Made by a program: the position numbers and the translations under genes | Notes under the pieces: model-generated | The model's database searches: none | What the model saw: the letters and a program-made list of their open reading frames with translations, nothing else | Told to the model about the DNA's origin: nothing | In this document: in pieces, positions 56,949 through 64,000 of the stretch | How the letters are laid out: each line of letters begins with the position of its first letter | Position numbering within the stretch: the first letter of the stretch is position 1 | Assembly: GCA_903919125.1 (NCBI GenBank) | Contig: CAIXGS010000045.1 | Span: 1-64,000 of the forward strand | From: an uncultured Spartobacteria bacterium | GTDB taxonomy: Bacteria; Verrucomicrobiota; Verrucomicrobiia; Chthoniobacterales; Chthoniobacteraceae | Length of the DNA: 64,000 nucleotides | Direction: 5' to 3'

Positions 56949-57670
56949 CACCCTCTCCCGAGCTCCCCACGCCAGCAACCAGCCACCTAGGCAACACCGG
57001 CAACCCTCGCGACGCTTCTTTTAGAATGGAACTTCCGCTTCGGGTGCGTGTGAAGATTTGCGGCATCACCTCTCCCGAAGATGCCGAAGCCGCCATCGCA
57101 GCCGGAGCGGATGCACTAGGGTTTAACACCTGGCAGGGCAGTCGACGTTATTTGGATCTGGAGACTGCGGCGGACTGGATTTCGACGCTCCCCTCCTTTG
57201 TGACCCGCGTTGCCCTTTGCGTGAACGCGCCGCTTGACCATGCCCAGCGTCTCGCCGCGTTGCCCTACCTCGACGCCCTCCAGTTTCACGGTGACGAGTC
57301 CCACGAATACTGCCGCCTATTCGCAGGGTTGGGGAGGCCATTCCTGCGGGCAGTCCGCCTCGGAGCCGCTTCGGAACTGAGCGGTCTCACCCAATGGAGT
57401 ACACGGCAACTTCTTGTCGATGCGGCCGTTCCCGGCGCGTACGGTGGCACGGGTTGTAGCGCCGATCTCGCACTCGCAGCGGAGGCGGTTGCGGGATTCC
57501 CGCGTCTCTTTGTAACTCTGGCGGGCGGATTAGAGCCGGACAACGTCGCCGCAGCCGTGCGCCGCGTTCGCCCCTACGCCGTCGATGTCGCAAGCGGAGT
57601 GGAAAGCGCTCCAGGCAAAAAGGATGTGGGCAAGATGAGGGCCTTCGTTCAGGCCGTGCTAGGGGCGTGA
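56945..57670 (+). CDS. trpF: Phosphoribosylanthranilate isomerase
   Basis: A TIM-barrel enzyme of tryptophan synthesis. The family core begins VRVKICGITSPEDAEAA and ends with GLEPDNVAAAVRRVRPYAVDVASGVE. The catalytic residues are the Cys of KICGIT and the Asp of LLVDAAVPGAYGGTG. Two starts are possible: the ATG at 56945 (241 residues, coupled by ATGA to the gene before it, with a 27-residue unmatched Pro/Ser-rich extension) and the ATG at 57026 (214 residues, the normal family length). I give the coupled start, but the shorter one may be right. Other trp genes are not in the window. Confidence 0.9.
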   Translation: MTPSPELPTPATSHLGNTGNPRDASFRMELPLRVRVKICGITSPEDAEAAIAAGADALGFNTWQGSRRYLDLETAADWISTLPSFVTRVALCVNAPLDHAQRLAALPYLDALQFHGDESHEYCRLFAGLGRPFLRAVRLGAASELSGLTQWSTRQLLVDAAVPGAYGGTGCSADLALAAEAVAGFPRLFVTLAGGLEPDNVAAAVRRVRPYAVDVASGVESAPGKKDVGKMRAFVQAVLGA

Positions 57671-57744
57671 GCGGCAGTTCCTGACGCACTCCCAACACGC
57701 ACAGCCCTCTTATATGAAATCTTGAAGTAAAGTGGTCCTTCTCT

Positions 57745-57828
57745 CCCGGGACCGCGGAGACCCAGCTCCGCTTTGACGCTCCAAAAGCTCAGACAGTCAT
57801 GGCGGAGCTGGGGCTCCGCGCTCCCAGG
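57745..57828. repeat. Imperfect palindrome with 27-bp arms, copy 2
   Basis: The left arm (57745-57771, CCCGGGACCGCGGAGACC...) and the reverse complement of the right arm (57802-57828) match at 24 of 27 positions, around a 30-nt spacer. Either strand could fold into one long stem. The arms resemble those of the element after sodA (9193-9280). Confidence 0.75.
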
Positions 57829-57896
57829 TACTGAGCTCTTTGAATCATCCATAAACCTGAAAAAGATGGTATCAATCCACAGCCCCATCTGGGCTC

Positions 57897-57994
57897 CCAA
57901 CGCCAACGGCGTTGGATGATTTAGCCCGGGGTTGGACCCGACGCAGTCGGGCCTACCCTCGGTCACCAAAAACACAGTTAACCCTGTAAGGGTT
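57897..57994. repeat. Triple-hairpin intergenic element
   Basis: Three perfect short hairpins with 3-nt loops follow each other: CCAACGCC-AAC-GGCGTTGG (57897-57915), CCCGAC-GCA-GTCGGG (57937-57951) and AACCCT-GTA-AGGGTT (57980-57994). They are 40 and 43 bp apart. The pattern resembles interspersed repeats I recall from Planctomycetes and Verrucomicrobia genomes; a copy search is needed to confirm. Confidence 0.7.
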
Positions 57995-58108
57995 GCATCC
58001 AGAAAACCTTTCTCTCCCAGTCGCATTAGGAAGGAGACAGGCGCGCTAAACAGCGGAATAAACGCGCCCGCCGCTCCGAGACTTTTCGCAACCAGCCACC
58101 AATCCAGC

Positions 58109-59578
58109 TTACGCAAATAGCTTGGTCACCGGCTTGGCTTTCACTAATTCGCGCGGTTGATTGAGATGATTGTGCACTATTGTTTCAGGATCAATCCCGC
58201 AAGCATGGTACATCGTCGCAAGCAACTCCGTCGGGTGCACCGGATCCTCAGCCGGGCTGCTTCCCGTTTTGTCGCTCTGGCCGTGGACATAGCCGCGCTT
58301 AATCCCAGCCCCAGCCATGATCGCGGAATAACAGTACGGCCAATGATCGCGACCGTCAGCGCTATTGCCATTCCCAGAAGTACTCACTCCCTTAATTGGC
58401 GAGCGGCCAAATTCACCGATGGCCACCACTAACGTTTCGTCCAAAAGACCGCGGGAATCCATGTCCGCCATAAATGCAGACAACCCTCGATCCAGCATGG
58501 GCGCAGAGCGATCTCGCATACGATCGGTCAATCCGACGTGATGATCCCAAGAATGCGTGTCGGAATTTGCGACTTTCGGCCAGATTACCTCCACCACACG
58601 GGTCCCAGCTTCCACCAATCGACGCGCGAGCAGGCAGCTCTGGCCGAAGGTGTTGCGCCCGTAATTATCCCGCATTTCTTCGGATTCCTGCGATAAATCA
58701 AACGCTTTTCTCGCCCGGCCCGACACGATGAGATTCAGCGCGCGCTGATAGTAATCATCCAAATTGTAACGCTCCACGGCCTTTTCTACTTCAGGCATGG
58801 CGGATTCGATCACGGTGCGCAGTTCGGCGCGGCGCTGCAAACGCAGGGCGAAAACCTCCGGCGGGAGTTTGAGATCGTCCACGGTAAGACGCTCCAGTTT
58901 GTTCATGTCGAGGTCGTCTCCGGGCGGGTAGAGTGTGTAAGGGTCGAACGCCTTGCCAAGGAAACCGGCGCCGCCCCCTTTGCCCACCACATTGCTTTCT
59001 TGGAGCGGACGCGGGAGCATCACGAAGGGGAGCATGGGCTCTGTGGAGGGCTTGAGTCGAACGATGTTGGAACCGAAGTTTGGGTAATCCTTGGGATCGG
59101 GAGGCTCCAACTGACCTGAAGGACTGACCTTATCGGTGGTGTAGCCCGTCATGATTTGATAGATCGCCGCGGTGTGGTTGAAGAGACCGTTAGGCGTGTA
59201 ACTCATCGAGCGGATCTGCGTGAACTTGTCGTTCAGCTTCGCCAACTTCGGCAGCATCTCGGTGTAATTGATTCCGGGAATTTTCGTTGGAATGGAAGCA
59301 AACACGGAGCGGATGTTGTCCGGCACGTTTTCCTTGGGATCCCACAAGTCAATGTGACTGGGGCCGCCCTGAAGATAAATGAGCACAACGCTCTTGGCCT
59401 TTCCCCAGCCTGGACCGCCTTTGGCGCCGCCTTCCGCCGCCTTCGCCTGCAGGTTAAGCATTGTACCAAGTGACATCCCAAGTATGCCACTCCCGCCCAG
59501 TCGCAACAAATCGCGCCGGTTCATTTTCAACTCTGGATTGCAGAGGTCTGTGCAAGTGCCGCCTGGTAGATGAATCAT
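58109..59578 (-). CDS. DUF1501 (Tat-exported sulfatase-like) protein, locus B
   Basis: A 489-residue DUF1501 protein. The twin-arginine signal is [19 protein letters not shown]; the start at 59578 leaves an 18-residue segment before it, and the ATG at 59522-59524 (MNRRDLL) is an alternative. Family features are [36 protein letters not shown] and [14 protein letters not shown], and [18 protein letters not shown] lies near the end. It is a paralogue of the locus A protein at 15349-16791. It follows the fused WD40-DUF1549-DUF1553 gene by 38 bp on the same strand. Confidence 0.9.
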   Translation of the reverse strand: MIHLPGGTCTDLCNPELKMNRRDLLRLGGSGILGMSLGTMLNLQAKAAEGGAKGGPGWGKAKSVVLIYLQGGPSHIDLWDPKENVPDNIRSVFASIPTKIPGINYTEMLPKLAKLNDKFTQIRSMSYTPNGLFNHTAAIYQIMTGYTTDKVSPSGQLEPPDPKDYPNFGSNIVRLKPSTEPMLPFVMLPRPLQESNVVGKGGGAGFLGKAFDPYTLYPPGDDLDMNKLERLTVDDLKLPPEVFALRLQRRAELRTVIESAMPEVEKAVERYNLDDYYQRALNLIVSGRARKAFDLSQESEEMRDNYGRNTFGQSCLLARRLVEAGTRVVEVIWPKVANSDTHSWDHHVGLTDRMRDRSAPMLDRGLSAFMADMDSRGLLDETLVVAIGEFGRSPIKGVSTSGNGNSADGRDHWPYCYSAIMAGAGIKRGYVHGQSDKTGSSPAEDPVHPTELLATMYHACGIDPETIVHNHLNQPRELVKAKPVTKLFA

Positions 59579-59616
59579 AGGAATTGAGGGGATACGGGTT
59601 GACTAAGGAACGAAGG

Positions 59617-62600
59617 TTAGCGGTTGAAAAGGAAAGCGGGGTTGTTAATTAGCGCCCAAGTGAGATCTTGTACCACAGTAAGCCGCTTGTTAGCAACCTG
59701 CTGCTTACTAGCCTCGATATCCTTTCGCAGTTGTACAAGCTGCGGATCCAACACAATCGGTTGATTGGCTCGATCCAAATCCGTCTTCAATGCGGTGAGA
59801 GCGGGATCTGGAGCCAACTCAACCTTAGCGTCGCTAAGCTCTTTTTTCAGCCGCCAATGCTCGGGCATAATGTTGCGCACATAAGTTTCCAAAGCCGCTT
59901 TATCTTCGGGGGTGCGCTCCGCGAGAGGCTTTGCGCCTGCTGTAAGAATGGGAGTTGGGAACCCTTCCTTAAGCGGACTGTCCGCCGTTACAAGATAAAC
60001 TCGGAAGCGCCCGATGATGTCGCCGTCCTTGGTGCGTTGTACGAGTTTCAGCGTCACAGTCCGCTCACCTTCCTCGGCGAGCACAGTTTTGAACTGGAAA
60101 ACCGCCGCCTGCCGCCGCCCCGCGCCGCCCGCAATCGCCCAACCATTTTGCACGTCATCGTCCTTGCCGTCTATCGCAGCCGCTACGGGGAATTTGTCCT
60201 GGGAAAATGACGCCCAAGCCCCACCAAATTCTTCCATTTTAGTTTCCGCTCCCTTTTGCGAACCAGCATGAGAGAAGGACACTTCGTTCAAAACAAAGTT
60301 GCCGTCCTTGGAGCGACCGGGACCAAAATTTCCCTCCGCAGGATTGGGAAGCACCTCCAAGACCACGCCCGTCACACCCTTGAGATCGGCCTTAAACGTC
60401 AGCGTATAATCGCCTTTAGTCACTGCGCCCGAGGAAGTCACAACCCCCGTTTTGTCCACCTCCAACTTAACCTGACCCGCAGCCACAGCCGTCTGCGCCA
60501 CCACAGGCAACCACGGCGTAACGTCCGCCGCACGGGTCGCCCACCAACCCGCAACGCGTTCCGGAAGCGTGTCGTCCCAAGCCTTAACTGCGCGAGCCGC
60601 CCGCGCCTCCCGTTCTTTGCGAACCGCCTCCCGCTCGTCCCGGTAAAACTTGGTGGTGGCCTCGTACGCTTTTAGCGCCTTATCCGCCGCAGCAATCGCA
60701 GTCACACGATCTTTCTCTTTCTGAACAATGATCGGCGCCTGCTCCTTTTCTTTCGCCTGCCATTCGGCCAGGACATGGGCGTTGTCGGAGTCAATGGTCG
60801 ACATGATTTTCGCCGTGGCCTCAATTTCTCTTGGAGAAGCTTCACGTGAAAGCACACGCTGAAAGAGTTCGTTGGTAAGGCGGGTATCGTCCTTCTCAGA
60901 AGCGACGAGTTTGGCCAAAGCATTTTTGGGATCCTGAATGGCGCCAGAAACCGTGGAACCACTAAGTAACGCCATCACCGAACCCAAACGCAATTCGCTG
61001 CTGCGCTCACATTCACAGGTGCTTTCACGCGCGGGTTTGCCCAAAGTCGCCAAGAACCCAGCCGCTCCTTCGCTGCTAGAATCCACCATCTGTGCGGCGC
61101 GCGCACCCGGAGCAACACCTGGCAAGCTTGGAGTGGAGCCGGTAATGGCAAACACGGCGTCAAAGAGCGTCTCAGCCGAAAGGCGCCGCGCTAAAGCGTG
61201 TGAGTAATTCACCGTGTCATCCTCGTTCCAGCGATTGGTCGAAATAGAAAGCTGGTAAGCTCGCGACTTGCAAATCTGGCGGAAGACTTCCCGTGTGTTG
61301 AACCCGTTCTTCAGGAATTCAGCGGTCAAGTATTCCAGCAACTCAGGGTTGGAAGGCGGGTTGCCCGCGCGAATGTCGTCCAACGGCTCAATAATCCCGC
61401 GCCCCAGCAGGTAACCCCACACTCGATTCACATAACTGGATGCAAAATAACGGTTGTCCGGGGCGGTCATCCATTGCGCGAGTTGTTCGCGGCGCGAGGC
61501 TTTCTCGCCAGCCTTGGCCGTCGACGGATACGGGAACTGCGGCGCGGTGACTTTCCCCGTGCGGTCGTGCTTCACTTCGCCGGCCGGATTTTCCTTCACG
61601 ACTTCGAACAAAGGTTTGGCGCCTTCCACCGCGGTACCGCCAAGTTTGCGCCCCTTACTCGCGGGATCCTCTGACAAACTGACTTGGGCAAAGTACGCCG
61701 TAGTTTGATAGTACTGATCTTGGGTCCAGCGCTCGAAGGGATGATCGTGGCACTTGTTACAATTAAAACGAGTCGCCAGAAACAGATGCGTCGTGTTTTC
61801 CATCGTTTCTGCAGGCTGACGGAGAATCTTCCAGTAACTCGCCGCGGGATTATCCTTGTTGGAGCCGCTAGCGGTTAAAATCGCGCGCACAAACTGGTCG
61901 TAAGGGGTGTTTTTCTCCACCTCCTGCCGGATCCAAGCACGGAAGCCCTCGGCACCTTCTTTGCCTAAGAACTTGGCGTTGACCTGCAACAAATCGCTCC
62001 ATTTGTTGGTCCAATGTTCAACGAAATCCACGCTGCCGATGAGCGCGTCGATGACTTCCTCACGTTTCACTCGACTCTCACGAGGATCGGCTAAAAAGGC
62101 GCGCAGCGTTTCTGGCTTTGGCGGTAATCCAGTGAGATCCAGCGTCACGCGGCGCAGGAATTCGCCATCGGTGCACAGACCTGAGGGCTCGATTTGCATG
62201 CGCTGCCATTTCGAGGCGACCAATTTATCAATGGGCGTCCAACTCTCGGGTTCCTTCCACTGAAAGCCAGAGCGATCCCCCATCACCGTGACAGTCGTCG
62301 CCGCGTAATTGCCCTCGTAGCGGGCCAACATCGGCGCCTCTCCCCGGCGCAACGTCGTCACCAAGCCGGTGGCGTCCACAGTGGCGACATCCGTGTTGCC
62401 GCTTTCCACGAACGCTTCGTTCGTCACATCGCGCTGGGTACCGTCGGCGAATCGAGCCAAAACGCGGACCTGTTGGCGGCTTCCAATTTTCTGAACGACA
62501 GGATTTAAGGGAGAGAGCTCAATTTTTTCTACGCGAGCAGCCTCTCGGTTGAGCATCGAGCCTCCAGCGATCCACTGCCGCAGAATCTGATAGTATTTTT

Positions 62601-64000
62601 CATCCCGCTGGGTACGCCGACCTCCTTCATGCGGAACTTCGGCGACCGCCTTGAGCAGCATCAAACTGTCATCGGGCGAGGCGACCGTGACCCGACGCGA
62701 AGCCATATCATCGGTAAGCGAGCGAAGGTCGTATTCCGGATCGTAACCGCGCAGCGAGAGTTTGAACCCAGACTTGCCGTCCTTTGAACCGTGACACGTC
62801 CCCTGGTTGCATCCCAGTTTGGTCATCACTGGATTCACGTCCCGAATGAAGTCCGACTCAAAAGCCGCCCCAGTCGAGCTCACCGACACCGGTACCACGG
62901 CCGTCTGACCGCCGAAAGACACGCGCAACTCGGTCTTTCCATCCGCCTTCGGATGCAACTGGCCGCGAGGAGTCCACTCCGCCACGGGCGCCGCTAGAAA
63001 AGCGACTACGGACCGAGTGATGTCGGCGGTTTCGCCACCCTCATACTTTGCGAAAACGAGCAATTGCACGTAGTCATTCCGGCGACGGATTTCGACACTC
63101 GCGGGCTGAACCTCAATTCCCGTGAGCTTGCGTCCTTCAGGCAGCACCTCCGCCGGCGCTTCCGTGGACTGCTGCAAACGCAGCCCCTTCGCCTTAGGCG
63201 CATTCGAGGCTTTGGGCGCGGCGGCGGCCTGATTGCCCAAGGGCGCGGCGGCAAACTCAGAAAGAGGTTTGCCGTTGATAGCGTCAAAGAGGCGCACTAT
63301 TCCGTCGCTTCCCGCGGCGGCAACGGCACCACCATCTGGCCGGAACGCCACGGCATAAACTGCTGATTTTTCGATTTTTGCAAGGAATACGGACGCCCCA
63401 GCCTTCGCATCAAACTGTTTCAGCGTTTCCTTTTCTGCCGCGCTCTGACTGCCAACGGCCTTGGCGCGAATGGCCTGAATCGCGTCCGGCACACTCAGAG
63501 AACCTTCTGTGGAAAAGACACCCAGCTCACCCCGCCCGTCCAAAGCGCTCCCAGCCACAAAACGGTCTCCTTTTTGGGAAAAACGGGTGGCAAAAACGCG
63601 TCCTGTCATCTCAGGAAACTTCTTTAGCAGATTTGCGTTATCGCCAATCTTACGCGCTGTGGTGCGGAAAATTTTGAACAATTGCGGCGCTCCATCCGCT
63701 CCGCCCACCACGATGGAATCCGAACCGGGATGGCGATCCACAGCGTTCATTCCACCGCGCAATGCCCCAGGAGTAATAGACGTAATGTTGTCCACAAATC
63801 GTTCCCCCGCCAACTCGCTCAACTTGGCTGTCATGTCCCGGCCCACGGACACAATATGGTCGCCCTTGTCAGAAAAAGCCGTGTCCAGCACCCAATCATT
63901 ATGCGAGCCCATCGAGAAGACCTGCTTGCCCGTGGCGGCCTCGATCGCGCGCACCGTGTTGTCCGCACACCCGAACGCAACGAGTTTGCTATCAGGCGAC
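59617..64000 (-). CDS. WD40-DUF1549-DUF1553 fusion protein, locus B (5' truncated)
   Basis: The frame is open to the right edge (residues SPDSKLVAFGCADNTVR precede the GTG at 63954), so the gene starts outside the window and at least 1,461 codons are visible. Order: WD40 repeats (64000 to about 63250), a BIG2-like region, a CX4CH motif (CNQGTCH, 62791-62811), a second BIG2-like domain, DUF1549 with CX2CH (CNKCH, 61747-61761, followed by DHPFERW) and DUF1553 ending DLTWALINNPAFLFNR. DUF1553 is interrupted by about 1 kb (about 59700-60770) encoding a coiled coil and a beta-rich domain with discoidin-like features. Secretion is expected by family but the signal is not visible. Confidence 0.9.
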   Translation of the reverse strand, partial: SPDSKLVAFGCADNTVRAIEAATGKQVFSMGSHNDWVLDTAFSDKGDHIVSVGRDMTAKLSELAGERFVDNITSITPGALRGGMNAVDRHPGSDSIVVGGADGAPQLFKIFRTTARKIGDNANLLKKFPEMTGRVFATRFSQKGDRFVAGSALDGRGELGVFSTEGSLSVPDAIQAIRAKAVGSQSAAEKETLKQFDAKAGASVFLAKIEKSAVYAVAFRPDGGAVAAAGSDGIVRLFDAINGKPLSEFAAAPLGNQAAAAPKASNAPKAKGLRLQQSTEAPAEVLPEGRKLTGIEVQPASVEIRRRNDYVQLLVFAKYEGGETADITRSVVAFLAAPVAEWTPRGQLHPKADGKTELRVSFGGQTAVVPVSVSSTGAAFESDFIRDVNPVMTKLGCNQGTCHGSKDGKSGFKLSLRGYDPEYDLRSLTDDMASRRVTVASPDDSLMLLKAVAEVPHEGGRRTQRDEKYYQILRQWIAGGSMLNREAARVEKIELSPLNPVVQKIGSRQQVRVLARFADGTQRDVTNEAFVESGNTDVATVDATGLVTTLRRGEAPMLARYEGNYAATTVTVMGDRSGFQWKEPESWTPIDKLVASKWQRMQIEPSGLCTDGEFLRRVTLDLTGLPPKPETLRAFLADPRESRVKREEVIDALIGSVDFVEHWTNKWSDLLQVNAKFLGKEGAEGFRAWIRQEVEKNTPYDQFVRAILTASGSNKDNPAASYWKILRQPAETMENTTHLFLATRFNCNKCHDHPFERWTQDQYYQTTAYFAQVSLSEDPASKGRKLGGTAVEGAKPLFEVVKENPAGEVKHDRTGKVTAPQFPYPSTAKAGEKASRREQLAQWMTAPDNRYFASSYVNRVWGYLLGRGIIEPLDDIRAGNPPSNPELLEYLTAEFLKNGFNTREVFRQICKSRAYQLSISTNRWNEDDTVNYSHALARRLSAETLFDAVFAITGSTPSLPGVAPGARAAQMVDSSSEGAAGFLATLGKPARESTCECERSSELRLGSVMALLSGSTVSGAIQDPKNALAKLVASEKDDTRLTNELFQRVLSREASPREIEATAKIMSTIDSDNAHVLAEWQAKEKEQAPIIVQKEKDRVTAIAAADKALKAYEATTKFYRDEREAVRKEREARAARAVKAWDDTLPERVAGWWATRAADVTPWLPVVAQTAVAAGQVKLEVDKTGVVTSSGAVTKGDYTLTFKADLKGVTGVVLEVLPNPAEGNFGPGRSKDGNFVLNEVSFSHAGSQKGAETKMEEFGGAWASFSQDKFPVAAAIDGKDDDVQNGWAIAGGAGRRQAAVFQFKTVLAEEGERTVTLKLVQRTKDGDIIGRFRVYLVTADSPLKEGFPTPILTAGAKPLAERTPEDKAALETYVRNIMPEHWRLKKELSDAKVELAPDPALTALKTDLDRANQPIVLDPQLVQLRKDIEASKQQVANKRLTVVQDLTWALINNPAFLFNR

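Larger units (their letters stand above)
57671..58108. other. 438-bp intergenic region with two structured repeats
   Basis: The gap lies between convergent trpF and the DUF1501 gene of locus B. It has no likely gene; a 155-codon open frame on the minus strand is made mainly of repeat sequence. It contains an imperfect palindrome (57745-57828) and a triple-hairpin element (57897-57994). No RNA gene was recognised. Confidence 0.6.

Noticed and set aside
57649-58116. 155-codon minus-strand frame
   Set aside because: It consists largely of the palindrome and triple-hairpin repeats and covers the stop of two neighbouring genes; the coding look is probably incidental.
60838-60853. parS-like site around CACGTG
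   Set aside because: It matches the parS consensus at only about 12 of 16 positions and lies inside the DUF1553 coding region.

Overview
The window looks like a chromosomal segment of a free-living Verrucomicrobia (PVC superphylum) bacterium. The markers are two loci of planctomycete/verrucomicrobial secreted proteins (DUF1501, DUF1549/DUF1553, PSCyt-type cytochrome and WD40 domains), a large secreted protein with autotransporter-type beta-strand and Ig repeats, a DUF1080 protein, a NIPSNAP protein, and a tiny AURKAIP1/COX24-type ribosomal protein. Most start codons lack a Shine-Dalgarno motif and follow a pyrimidine-rich leader. This points to a phylum only; the genus cannot be told from the sequence. 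No rRNA, tRNA, CRISPR array, transposase or prophage gene was seen.

Layout. 1-4870: 3' part of a giant repeat protein, cut by the left edge, with a 510-bp tandem duplication of Ig-domain pairs. 5074-6757: an SDR dehydrogenase and an FAH-family hydrolase, a pair typical of non-phosphorylative deoxysugar (L-fucose-like) catabolism. 6816-14370: housekeeping genes (leuB, Mn-type sodA, fused cobA-hemD, a 3D-domain lipoprotein, bcp, pgsA, der). 14420-24126: a minus-strand cluster of DUF1549/DUF1553, PPC, cytochrome/WD40 and DUF1501 proteins plus an esterase (locus A). 24310-26234: parB and an M28 peptidase. 26274-35911: S10 peptidase, Ski2-like helicase, mutY, NIPSNAP, GH63-like glucosidase and DUF1080 protein. 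36209-39361: a secreted zinc metalloprotease. 39432-46662: rppH, topB, a TPR protein, a hidden 34-aa ribosomal protein gene, hisG, trmD and an orphan histidine-kinase H-box protein. 46807-52800: uvrA, a TPR protein and a stand-alone voltage-sensor protein. 52861-56444: a LysR regulator divergent from an Old-Yellow-Enzyme-type oxidoreductase and a DapA-like aldolase. 56556-57670: a small membrane protein and trpF. 57671-58108: two structured intergenic repeats. 58109-64000: a second DUF1501 gene and a WD40-DUF1549-DUF1553 fusion running off the right edge (locus B).

How the genes work together. Locus A and locus B hold the same parts, split in A and fused in B. This argues that WD40 propellers, the predicted c-type heme domains and the DUF1549/1553 protein act as one exported assembly with a Tat-exported DUF1501 partner. 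Much of the rest is core metabolism and DNA maintenance. The points most worth following are the two loci with their conserved CX4CH motif, the stand-alone voltage sensor, the helicase with a Cas4/AddB-like cysteine cluster, the isolated H-box protein, the attenuator-like hairpin just before topB, and two families of hairpin-forming intergenic repeats.
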